Part shown: positions 52,226 to 61,394 of the stretch, in pieces
Layout: every line of letters begins with the position of its first letter
Numbering within the stretch: position 1 is the stretch's first letter
Assembly (NCBI RefSeq): GCF_028869115.1
Contig: NZ_CP079800.1
Location: 1,612,001 to 1,676,000, forward strand
DNA: 64,000 nucleotides
Direction: 5' to 3'
DNA from: Pseudemcibacter aquimaris
GTDB taxonomy: Bacteria; Pseudomonadota; Alphaproteobacteria; Sphingomonadales; Emcibacteraceae
The notes under the pieces: model-generated
Databases searched by the model: none
The model's input: only the letters and a program-made list of their open reading frames with translations
Told to the model about the DNA's origin: nothing
Translations under genes and position numbers: made by a program

Positions 52226-54409
52226 TTAAAAAGTGCCCTGTAGGGAAAATCTGATTTCTTGTGCTGTACGTGTCTCACGGGTATCAATTCTTCTGATGTC
52301 ATTAAATTTGATATGATCAGAATAATTGGTCAGCAGCGCACTTTGTCTTTTACCGGTGAGTTGCTGCCCTTCAACGCGGGCTTTAATCCCTGCGATCAAC
52401 ATGATTTCAGCAAAGGCACTTAATTCCATCGCCGGGTTTGTTTGCCAGAAATAATTAATGAAGTGTCGCTTATTTTCGCTTTTGAATTCGCTGTTAAGGC
52501 CATATGAGAAACGAATATCCGTAATATCATGACGAAAACCAAGCTTTAATTCATGATCAGAACGTCTATCCATGCGGCGCCATTCACCGGTAAACTGGTC
52601 ACGGGTATTTTTTCTTGAATATTCATAATCAACATTAATCACGCCACCATTGATACCGACAAAGCCAAGGCGAATATTGCTTTTAAGCTTAACGCCATAT
52701 GCTGTTGCCTTATCAATATTACCGCCTTTTGCGCTAAATTTCGTTGCATCACGAAGTTCATCGCTTGGTGGCAATGCGAAATATTCGTCAGCGGTAATTG
52801 GATTTCCTAACTCGTCCTCATAAACACTAAAATCAATATTTTCGATGTAATCTTTGAAATTGGTGTGGAACAATTGAACCTCGACCGTGCCAAGGTTGTC
52901 CGGCAGGCGTCGTTCATACGCGAGTGAGAATTCCCACTGTTCCTGTGGTTTGATATTTGTATTACCAAGGATCAATTGCTGCGCGCCATTATCCCAGCGT
53001 GTAATGAAATTATTGAAATTCAGCTGGCTGACTTTCTTTTCCACGATTGCACGAACCTGATCATTTTCCGATACGTCATAACGCAGGTTAAAACGTGGTT
53101 TTGGGAATGTGAAACTGTTCTGCTGGCGGCTTATGCCCCCTGTTGGCAGGATTGTATCTGCTGTAATTGTTGAAAATTCCGTTGTGATCGAACTTTGCAA
53201 TGTGATTTTGCTGTTAAATGAATAATTATGGATTGCGAAAACTTCGTAACGCTTTTCTGAAATCTCCACCTCATCAGCGGCAATGATTTCGCTTACGGTG
53301 TTTTCATCACTATATTCAAGCTGATCAAATTTTTGGTCATAGGTGTTAAAGGCACCCTCACCGCCAACTTCCATCGACTGGCTACCGAAAAACGGGCGCG
53401 TTATGGATGCGCGGATAATCTTTTCTGAACGGTCAATTTTCTTCGCAAGGCTTTGGCTGTTGAATGTCGCGTCTGGCTCCGTGAAACGTTCTTCCAGTTC
53501 ATCCTGATTATCCTGGTTCACAACGAACAATGTTTTGATCTGGCCGAAACCATCAATGCTAATTTCATGATCGCCGCCCACTTCCCATTTGTGGCCGTCG
53601 GCGTCACGGATTGTATTTCTGTAAAATGGGCTATCACCCAGTTCAATTCGGATTTCTTCACCGTCCGCCGTGCGTGGTTCATATAACCCGTTCAGGCGAA
53701 TTGTACCGTAATCATCCGTGTCATACGTCAGGTTCGTGGTAAATGCGGTACTTGGGCGTGGGTATTTGCCTTGCACGAACAATGTACCCGTTTCTTCACC
53801 GTCTGCATTTTCATAAACTTCATCGCGGTCAAAATGGAATTCCCAATGTTTTCTTTCAACACCAACCATATATTCAAGCTTGCCCCATGATCCACTATGG
53901 GAAAGGGTAAATGTCGGATGTACGTCGTGCCCTTCGTAATATACGCCGCCCACTTTCCAGAATGTGGTTGATGATGACACGCCAGCCTCGAGTATTACAT
54001 TAATTACGAGCCCGTCACTTTGAACATCAAGCCCTTCAACAGCGCCGCGGATAAGCTGAATTTCATTAACATTACCCGCTGAAACACGGGCCATTGTGTC
54101 ACTGATGTTATTGGCTTTACCGGAAAGACGTTTTCCGTTTATCAAAATCTGATCGCCACCAGAACCAAATCCACGTTTACCGCCACCACGACGATTGCCA
54201 CTGCTTTGCGCTAATATTTGCTGCGCTTCCGGTATACGTTCCAGCATATCAAGCAGTGTCACCGGACCATATTCGGCAAACTGTTCGAAATTGTATCTGG
54301 TGATCGCGGAATATTCCTTAACAGGGTCGTCGGCCTGCCCATGTGCAAAGGCAGATGGGGCCACAATAGAAGTCCCCAAAAGTAAAAAAGAAATGATATT
54401 TTTATTCAT
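52226..54409 (-). CDS. TonB-dependent receptor 1
   Basis: A 727-aa outer membrane receptor; signal peptide to SAFAHG. Plug domain (about 35-145) has GSGGDQILINGKRLSGKANN and LIRGAVEGLDVQSDGLVINV; the rest is a 22-strand-type barrel ending SLQGTF with terminal Phe. It departs most from its neighbours at the start (SAITRYNFEQF where they have SIVTY) and has a Glu-Ala in IPEAQQIL where they have IPGVQEIL. Last of the array in the direction of transcription. Substrate unknown. Confidence 0.9.
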   Translation of the reverse strand: MNKNIISFLLLGTSIVAPSAFAHGQADDPVKEYSAITRYNFEQFAEYGPVTLLDMLERIPEAQQILAQSSGNRRGGGKRGFGSGGDQILINGKRLSGKANNISDTMARVSAGNVNEIQLIRGAVEGLDVQSDGLVINVILEAGVSSSTTFWKVGGVYYEGHDVHPTFTLSHSGSWGKLEYMVGVERKHWEFHFDRDEVYENADGEETGTLFVQGKYPRPSTAFTTNLTYDTDDYGTIRLNGLYEPRTADGEEIRIELGDSPFYRNTIRDADGHKWEVGGDHEISIDGFGQIKTLFVVNQDNQDELEERFTEPDATFNSQSLAKKIDRSEKIIRASITRPFFGSQSMEVGGEGAFNTYDQKFDQLEYSDENTVSEIIAADEVEISEKRYEVFAIHNYSFNSKITLQSSITTEFSTITADTILPTGGISRQQNSFTFPKPRFNLRYDVSENDQVRAIVEKKVSQLNFNNFITRWDNGAQQLILGNTNIKPQEQWEFSLAYERRLPDNLGTVEVQLFHTNFKDYIENIDFSVYEDELGNPITADEYFALPPSDELRDATKFSAKGGNIDKATAYGVKLKSNIRLGFVGINGGVINVDYEYSRKNTRDQFTGEWRRMDRRSDHELKLGFRHDITDIRFSYGLNSEFKSENKRHFINYFWQTNPAMELSAFAEIMLIAGIKARVEGQQLTGKRQSALLTNYSDHIKFNDIRRIDTRETRTAQEIRFSLQGTF

Positions 54410-54515
54410 AACACTTAAAAAATTAAAATGATTGGCTGTACTGTTGGCTTTTTATACACGGAAAACATTAATTAAGCGTTATTAACAACGCATAATTTTG
54501 CATTTAATAGAGGAT

Positions 54516-56684
54516 TTAGAATGTACCTTCAATAGTGAATTCAAATCTTAATGGCTGATCGATCAAATGACGGTCATATCTGTTTAAATCATTGAACCTT
54601 CTGTGGTCATTATAACGGGAATAAACCGCTTCTGTGTTGACCTCTTGCCCCTTATCAAATTCAAAGCGGGCCTTGATACCACCGGCCATTTGCTTTTCGA
54701 TGAAGATCTCATATTGATTTCTGGGGTCAAATTCCCAGAAGAAATTAATATCACCGTGGTGGAATCCTGATTTAAATTCAATTTCACCACCATAAGAAAG
54801 GCCCCATTTGGAAACATCATGACGGTAACTTAAGGTCACAAGATGCCTTGGTGTCCAGCTAGCCTGTCTTTTGGTTTTGGTGAAATCATCAATGAATGTG
54901 TTGTTGGTATATTCATATTCAACACCGAATTGTGCTTCCGGTAGCCCCAAAAACCCAAGGCGAATATTACTGTTTAATTCAACACCGTAATTTGTGGCAC
55001 TATCAATGTTGCCGAACTTGGTTGAAAAATCCGTATCATCACGAAGAGTCGTATTTGGCGGCAATGCAAAATATTGATCCGCCGTTATGGGATTGCCACC
55101 GAAATCACGGAAATCCGTGAAATCAGCACGGGTGATATAATTTTTAATGTCATTATAATAAAATTTAACTTCGATATTACCTCCATCATTTGCGAAACGA
55201 TGTTCATAAGTGGCGGAAAATTCCCATGCTTCTGTCGGTTTGATGTCGTTATTGCCGTATCTTAACTCCTTGGCGATTTCATCAAAGAATGTGAAGTAAT
55301 GGAAAAACTCAAGCTGCTCTACTTTCTTTTCCGCAATAAGGCGTAATTGATCACTTGTGGTAAAGTCATATTTGAAATTAAGGCGCGGTTTCCAGAATGT
55401 GAAACTGTTATCAATGGTTACAATATCATCTTCAAGAATGGTGTCCGAAATAATTTCCGAACTTTCCATGGTAAGCGAGCTTTGTAATGTGGCTTTTGGT
55501 GAAATGGTATAGTTATGAATGGCGAAAAATTCATAACGGTTTTCACGCACCTCAATATTGGTCAAAGTATTAAGCACAAGCGGATCGGTCGCCGCATCAC
55601 GATCATAATTGGAATATAGCTGTCTAAAGCTGTTAAAGGCCCCCTCAACACCATATTCAAGGGATTGATTACCAAATATGCTTTTAGTAAATGATGTTCT
55701 GATGATGTCTTCTTTGGTATCGAAATCAAAGTTTTCTTCGACATAAAGATATTTATCATCACCAAGGCCACTGAAACGATTGCCCACGTAATCGCTGTTT
55801 CCTTCGCGGCCAAAAACGAACCTTGCTTTTAAATTACCAAGGAAACCTGCTTTTCTGGAATAATCGCCGGCGATTTCCCATTCGGTAAATTTATCACCAA
55901 TATCCCAATGCAGGTTATCGCCATCCGTTCCAGTATCATCGTGGAACTGTACATTTTTATTATCATTGGGTTGATAAAGGCCATTAAGGTTTAAAACCTG
56001 CCCATCGCCAAAATCATAGGTCAAATTGGTGGAAAGTTTGATATGCTTGTTGCGCCATGTTCCGTCAACGATTGTGCCGCCCGTTACGTTATCGTCTAAA
56101 TCATAAAATATCTCTTCACGGCCGAATTTTCCGCTTCTGCGTCTTGCTTCGGCGGTGATTGTGTAATCAAGGTTCCCTGCCTTGCTTTTATAGGATACTT
56201 CGAGTTCCGGTAATAATTGATGTCCGGAAAAATACATAATACCCGTTTTAACGAAAGTTGATGATGCACTCACCCCTTCTTTCATAATGATATTAACGAC
56301 TAACCCTTCGGTTAGAACCTCTAAACCATCTGCCGCACCGCGGATCAATTCAATACGTTCAACGTCATCGGCAGATGTACGGGATAAAACATCACGGATT
56401 GAATTACCCTTGGCGGATAACCTTTTCCCATCGATCAACACCTGATCGCCGCTTGACCCAAAACCGCGTTCACCGCCGCCTGAGCCGCGGCGTTCCTGTT
56501 CAAGCACACCCGCTGCACCGGGAATGCGGTCGATAATATCTGTAAGTGTTACGGGGTTATATCTTTCGAAATCTTCGCGGTTATATGTAACAATCGAACC
56601 ATCAGATGATTGCTGTGCGCCGAGCGCACTTGTCGCTGGAATGATAATGGCTGTTGATAGCAACAGTAACGATCTGATCGAAAT
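54516..56684 (-). CDS. TonB-dependent receptor 2, apparently starting at ATT
   Basis: A receptor of about 722 aa. No ATG or GTG opens this frame. An ATT at 56684 gives a standard signal peptide with a basic residue (ISIRSLLLLSTAIII, then PATSALGAQ) and lies 7 bases after GGGGG; a TTG at 56663 would lose the basic part and the ribosome spacing. Plug: SIVTYNREDFERYNPVTL, GSSGDQVLIDGKRLSAKGN, LIRGAADGLEV. The barrel ends TIEGTF. It lacks the SQGLVIN-type wording of receptors 3-5 (TEGLVVNI here), so it is the second diverged member. Confidence 0.85.
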   Translation of the reverse strand: MSIRSLLLLSTAIIIPATSALGAQQSSDGSIVTYNREDFERYNPVTLTDIIDRIPGAAGVLEQERRGSGGGERGFGSSGDQVLIDGKRLSAKGNSIRDVLSRTSADDVERIELIRGAADGLEVLTEGLVVNIIMKEGVSASSTFVKTGIMYFSGHQLLPELEVSYKSKAGNLDYTITAEARRRSGKFGREEIFYDLDDNVTGGTIVDGTWRNKHIKLSTNLTYDFGDGQVLNLNGLYQPNDNKNVQFHDDTGTDGDNLHWDIGDKFTEWEIAGDYSRKAGFLGNLKARFVFGREGNSDYVGNRFSGLGDDKYLYVEENFDFDTKEDIIRTSFTKSIFGNQSLEYGVEGAFNSFRQLYSNYDRDAATDPLVLNTLTNIEVRENRYEFFAIHNYTISPKATLQSSLTMESSEIISDTILEDDIVTIDNSFTFWKPRLNFKYDFTTSDQLRLIAEKKVEQLEFFHYFTFFDEIAKELRYGNNDIKPTEAWEFSATYEHRFANDGGNIEVKFYYNDIKNYITRADFTDFRDFGGNPITADQYFALPPNTTLRDDTDFSTKFGNIDSATNYGVELNSNIRLGFLGLPEAQFGVEYEYTNNTFIDDFTKTKRQASWTPRHLVTLSYRHDVSKWGLSYGGEIEFKSGFHHGDINFFWEFDPRNQYEIFIEKQMAGGIKARFEFDKGQEVNTEAVYSRYNDHRRFNDLNRYDRHLIDQPLRFEFTIEGTF

Positions 56685-56745
56685 TGTAATTCCCCCTATA
56701 TGATTGTGGGTCCGGATAATATATTATTACATATACCTGAACCGC

Positions 56746-56771
56746 GAACACAATTGCGACTAATTGTGTTC
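56746..56771. repeat. Perfect 10-bp inverted repeat between receptors 3 and 2
   Basis: GAACACAATT (56746-56755) and AATTGTGTTC (56762-56771), 6-base loop, no T-tract. Operator or transcript-end hairpin. Confidence 0.5.
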
Positions 56772-56810
56772 AAAATACGACGAACGGTCATATTTATGCG
56801 ACGAGTGACT

Positions 56811-59030
56811 TTAAAACGTGCCCTGCAGCATAAAGCGGAAATAATTTTGGCTGGTATGATCTTTTACCATGGTTTCAAAGACATCATTGAAACGACGATG
56901 ATCGTTATAAATTGTCAGCGTTGAATCGCCCGATCCCATATCGATCTGCCATAATTCACCAATTAATTTATATCCACCCGGCAGTACTTTTTCCGCGAAA
57001 ATTTTATACATCGGGCCGAGTTTCCAAGGCCAAGTGTAATTACGTTCGCGGTTTGTGAATTCGCTTTTGATCGTGACTTCCGCACCATACGAGAAATTCC
57101 ACGCGGTGACGTCATGACGGTAATTGATGCTGTATGTGTGATCGGATGCTCTTGGGAAGTTAACTTCTTGTAAGATGAATTGATCCATTTCACGGCGTTT
57201 TTCATAAACGTAACTGCCGCCAAGTACCGCTTCAGGTAATCCGATAAACCCAAGACGCACATTCCCTTTAAGCTTTACGCCCTTTGCGGTTGCGCCATCA
57301 ATGTTTCCGGATTTTGAAATAAAGGAAACGGCATTGGCAAATTCGCTGTCGCGTAACATATCAAGATCAGCGGTTGGCAAAGCAAAGAATTCTTCAGTCG
57401 TAAGTGGGTTACCTGCAATATCATTATATTCCGTAAAATCAACAAGTGTGATGCGGTCATCATAATCACGGTAGAATATTTCCGCCTCAAGTGCACCACC
57501 GTCATTTGGCAAGCGATGTTCAAATACAGCCGAAAATTCCCAAAGCTGTTCTGGACGAATTTCCGTGTTACCGAATACAAGCTGCTCTGCGCGTTGGTCA
57601 TAACGTGTAACAAAGTTATTAAAATCAAGTTGGCTGACTTTCTTTTCAGCAGTCAGTCTTAATTGGTCGCTGCTTGTGAAATCATAACGCAGGTTCATAC
57701 GTGGCTTAAAATATGTAAAGCTCGTATCACGTTGATCACCTGTAGTGATACTGTCCGCGACGATCTTTGAAAATTCGGTAACCAGTGACGTTGAAAGCAC
57801 TAATTTTGATGAAAAATTATATGTGTGGTTCGCGAAAACCTCGTAACGGTTTTCCTGTATTTCCACTTTATCATTAGCACCAAGCGTAAGGATTTCCTCA
57901 GCTGACCCTCTGCTTAAATTCGAGAAATCTTTGTTAAAATTGTTAATCGCAGTTTCACCACCGATTTCAAGTGTTTGATCGCTGAATATCCCCTTGGTTA
58001 ATGACGCACGGAAAATCTTTTCTGATTTATCCTGAAGGGTTGTTTCTTCTGCATTGCGGTATTGATTATCTGTATCATAATCAAGATCACGCAAGACAAG
58101 CTGTTCGCTGTCTTCGTTATTGATAACAAATAATGCTTTTAAACTGCCGAAATCACCAAGGTTTTTGGTGTAATCACCACCGATTTCCCATTTGGTGATA
58201 TCGTTATCGGTATCCCACAAACGATGGAACGGTGTTAATCCGATTTCCTGTTGAATTTCGTAACGGTCATTAACCCCTTTGGAAAACAATCCGTTTAAAC
58301 GCAGATCGGAACCATCCTCAAACGAATAAGAAAGGTTGGAACTTAATTCCATGCTTTGCGAAATCGTATCGTTTGTGATGTATCTTTCGCCAGTGAAGGA
58401 CTCTGTGCCATCGTAATGCCATTCATCGCGGGTATAATTACGGCGGGTATTTTTAAATTCACCGGTAAATGTATACTGAAGTCCATTTTCTGCGGCACCA
58501 CTATGGGAAACAAGGACTTCTGGAACGAATTGCTTACGGTCACGGAAATAACGGCCCATCAGACGGTAAAATGTCGATGATGTTGATGCGCCCTCTTTTA
58601 AATGGATATTAATCACCAGCCCCTGACTTTGAACATCAAGGCCGCTTGCCGCGCCGCGGATAAGATCAATTTTTTCAACCTGATCTGCCGATACACGTTG
58701 CAGGATATCATTGATATTTGCATTTTTACCGGCAACACGCTTGCCGTTGATCAAAATCTGATCGCCACCGTTACCAAAACCACGACCACCTTGTGCATCC
58801 GCACCGCCACCACCACGGCGTGCCTGCATGCGCTGTTGACGGTTTCTATTTAAGATTTCCTGAACACCCGGTATGCGGCTCATCATATCGATCAGGGTTA
58901 CTGGTGCAAATTTTACGAAATAATCCTTATCATATGTGACGATTGAACCATCAACGGCTTCTTCCGCGGCGAACGCAGTGGATAGCATCGTTGTGCTTAA
59001 CAGAAACGGGACAAGAATTTTTTTATACAT
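56811..59030 (-). CDS. TonB-dependent receptor 3
   Basis: A 739-aa receptor with signal peptide MYKKILVPFLLSTTMLSTAF. Mature start VDGSIVTYDKDYF; a Gly/Arg-rich spacer (QARRGGGGADAQGGRGFG) precedes GGDQILINGKRVAGKNANI. Plug ends LIRGAASGLDVQSQGLVINI. Barrel ends MLQGTF. It lies only 13 bases after receptor 4 and should be co-transcribed with it. Confidence 0.92.
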   Translation of the reverse strand: MYKKILVPFLLSTTMLSTAFAAEEAVDGSIVTYDKDYFVKFAPVTLIDMMSRIPGVQEILNRNRQQRMQARRGGGGADAQGGRGFGNGGDQILINGKRVAGKNANINDILQRVSADQVEKIDLIRGAASGLDVQSQGLVINIHLKEGASTSSTFYRLMGRYFRDRKQFVPEVLVSHSGAAENGLQYTFTGEFKNTRRNYTRDEWHYDGTESFTGERYITNDTISQSMELSSNLSYSFEDGSDLRLNGLFSKGVNDRYEIQQEIGLTPFHRLWDTDNDITKWEIGGDYTKNLGDFGSLKALFVINNEDSEQLVLRDLDYDTDNQYRNAEETTLQDKSEKIFRASLTKGIFSDQTLEIGGETAINNFNKDFSNLSRGSAEEILTLGANDKVEIQENRYEVFANHTYNFSSKLVLSTSLVTEFSKIVADSITTGDQRDTSFTYFKPRMNLRYDFTSSDQLRLTAEKKVSQLDFNNFVTRYDQRAEQLVFGNTEIRPEQLWEFSAVFEHRLPNDGGALEAEIFYRDYDDRITLVDFTEYNDIAGNPLTTEEFFALPTADLDMLRDSEFANAVSFISKSGNIDGATAKGVKLKGNVRLGFIGLPEAVLGGSYVYEKRREMDQFILQEVNFPRASDHTYSINYRHDVTAWNFSYGAEVTIKSEFTNRERNYTWPWKLGPMYKIFAEKVLPGGYKLIGELWQIDMGSGDSTLTIYNDHRRFNDVFETMVKDHTSQNYFRFMLQGTF

Positions 59031-59043
59031 GAATTTTTAGAAC

Positions 59044-61260
59044 CTAGAAACTACCTTGAAGTGAGAATTGGATGGCACGTGGCTTATCTTTTTCACGCTC
59101 TTCACGAGCGTAAATTTCATCAAAGCGGATGTGATCTGAGTAACGGTATGTTGTTTGTGAGCCCTGTGAACCAGAAAGCTCGAGGATATCAACACGGGCT
59201 TTAATACCATTATCAAGGATATATTCAGCGAAAGCCTTACCCCATGCGGATGGGCTTTGTGGTTGATAATAACGCATATCATAATTTGCCCAGTCGCTTC
59301 TTAAGAAAAACTCAAAACCGTATGCAAACCTTAATTTGGTGACATCATGGCGATAGTTCACCGTATAGGCATGATCGGAATGGCGGGCAAAATTACGCAT
59401 TTGTTGCAGGAACTGATCCATTGAACGGCGACGTTCATAACGATATCCAAGGGTTAATGTGGCTTCTGGTACACCAATAAAACCAAGACGCATGTTCCCT
59501 TTAAAATCGGCCCCATAAATATAGGCGCTATCGATATTGCCCTGTGCCGGGGTAAAATCAGTTTCATCACGCAGCGCCGTTGATGGCGGAAGCGCAAAAA
59601 ATTGATCAACCGTAATCAAGTTTCCACCAATCGCGTCACGATATTCGGTGAAATCGACACGTGTTTGGTGATCAATGCGGTGATGATAGTATGCTTTTGC
59701 CTCAATGGTTCCCGCATCATTTGGAATGCGGTGTTCATAACCAATTTCGAATTCCCAGGTTTGCGTAGGTAACAGGTCGGTATTACCGTATCTGATTTCA
59801 TCATTCTGCGCATCATATGATGTTACAAATGTATCAAAACGCAGCTGGCTTACTTTTTTCTCGACCGTAAGTCTGATTTGATCTCTATCCGTATAATCAT
59901 AACGCACGTTCACACGTGGTTTAAAGTAAGTCAGGCTCGTATCACGGGTATCAATGCCGCCGCCAACAAGTTTATTATCAGCAACAATATTTGAAAATTC
60001 CGTTGTCAGTGAGCTTTGCATCACGATTTCCGGCGTGATGTTATAGCTGTGGATTGCGAACACTTCGTAACGTTGTTCCTGAATTTCAACATCACTGACT
60101 GTTTTTTGTTCTAATGCATCGCCTGCTTCATCACGGGAAAAGCTGCTAAAGATTTTATCAAAATCATTAATCGCCATTTCACCACCAATTTCAATGGTCT
60201 GACCATCGGCAATTGTCGGCGTGATGGATGAGCGCAGGATTTTCTCACTGCGGTAAAGGTCTGTGTATTCCTCGCTGTATCTGTAATGCGGATCATCTTG
60301 TCGTCTGTCACGGAATACTTCTGTGTCTTCGGTGTTTCTGTTTACAACAAAAAGTGTTTTTGAACGCCCAAGAAAGCCAAGTGACGTCGTGAAGTCACCA
60401 CCGATTTCCCAGCGGTCATTATCGGAATCACGTTCCCAGAATTTATTATCCGGATCATCACCAAGTTCGATACGTTCTTCCGTATAGAAAAATTGGTTCG
60501 GGTTAAATAAACCGTTTAAACGTAATTCTGATCCATCCTCAAAATCGTAACCAAGGTTCGTTGTTGCCGTCCAACCGCGTCTGCCGAATACGTGATCGAT
60601 TTCCTGTGTTCCGGTTTCCACGTCAAATTCATCGTAGAAAATCTCGCTCATCGGGCGGTAACCGTTATCATTGGTGCGTTCAAGACTGACAGAATAATTC
60701 AGGTTTCCTGTTTCACCTGTATGGGACACAAGAAATTGCGGTAACACTTTATAGCCAACCGTATATTCACCCATCACACGCCAGAACGTGCTTGATTTTG
60801 ATGCGCCCTCGGCAAGGATCACGTTAATCACTAGCCCCTGACTTTGAACATCAAGGCCACTTGCAGCACCACGGATCAAATCAATCTGAACCACTTGATC
60901 CGCTGAAATTCGGGATAAAGTGTCGTTAATGTTATTTGCCTTACCCGCAAGACGTTTACCGTCGATCAGAACCTGATCACCGCCATTACCAAAGCCGCGT
61001 TGATTACGGTTTCTGCGTCGATTAAGGATTTCCTGAACACCAGGAATACGTTGCAGCATATCGCGTAAGGAAACGGGTGCATATTGTTCGAAAAAGTCCG
61101 CTTTATAGGTAACAATAGATGCATCAATCAGTGCTTCTTCACCGCCATCGCCACCATCACCACCACTTGCGGCGTATACTGGCGTCAGCATGGTTGTAGT
61201 CATAAGACCACAACTTAAAATCGGCATCATAATTAATTTGTGAAGCGATTTTGTACCCAT
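59044..61260 (-). CDS. TonB-dependent receptor 4
   Basis: About 738 aa from the ATG at 61260 (MGTKSLHKLIMMPILSCGLM signal peptide); 29 extra upstream codons in the open frame are not signal-like. Mature region is Gly-rich, then DASIVTYKADFFEQYAPVSL. Plug motif GNGGDQVLIDGKRLAGKANN and LIRGAASGLDVQSQGLVINV. Barrel ends SLQGSF. Same order of domains as receptor 3. Confidence 0.9.
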   Translation of the reverse strand: MGTKSLHKLIMMPILSCGLMTTTMLTPVYAASGGDGGDGGEEALIDASIVTYKADFFEQYAPVSLRDMLQRIPGVQEILNRRRNRNQRGFGNGGDQVLIDGKRLAGKANNINDTLSRISADQVVQIDLIRGAASGLDVQSQGLVINVILAEGASKSSTFWRVMGEYTVGYKVLPQFLVSHTGETGNLNYSVSLERTNDNGYRPMSEIFYDEFDVETGTQEIDHVFGRRGWTATTNLGYDFEDGSELRLNGLFNPNQFFYTEERIELGDDPDNKFWERDSDNDRWEIGGDFTTSLGFLGRSKTLFVVNRNTEDTEVFRDRRQDDPHYRYSEEYTDLYRSEKILRSSITPTIADGQTIEIGGEMAINDFDKIFSSFSRDEAGDALEQKTVSDVEIQEQRYEVFAIHSYNITPEIVMQSSLTTEFSNIVADNKLVGGGIDTRDTSLTYFKPRVNVRYDYTDRDQIRLTVEKKVSQLRFDTFVTSYDAQNDEIRYGNTDLLPTQTWEFEIGYEHRIPNDAGTIEAKAYYHHRIDHQTRVDFTEYRDAIGGNLITVDQFFALPPSTALRDETDFTPAQGNIDSAYIYGADFKGNMRLGFIGVPEATLTLGYRYERRRSMDQFLQQMRNFARHSDHAYTVNYRHDVTKLRFAYGFEFFLRSDWANYDMRYYQPQSPSAWGKAFAEYILDNGIKARVDILELSGSQGSQTTYRYSDHIRFDEIYAREEREKDKPRAIQFSLQGSF

Positions 61261-61326
61261 AAAAACTATATTCCCTTTGCTTATTTTGTGCCCCCAGCAG
61301 TTACTCGTATTGTTAACCATACGAAG

Positions 61327-61357
61327 TTGGTCGTAGGTATAATCCATCTACGACCAA
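61327..61357. repeat. Perfect 10-bp inverted repeat between receptors 5 and 4
   Basis: TTGGTCGTAG (61327-61336) and CTACGACCAA (61348-61357) with an 11-base loop. The hairpin follows the stop of receptor 5 by 38 bases; no T-tract, so terminator or operator cannot be told apart. Confidence 0.5.
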
Positions 61358-61394
61358 TAAGCAAATGTTATATTATAATGTTATGAATATTTTC

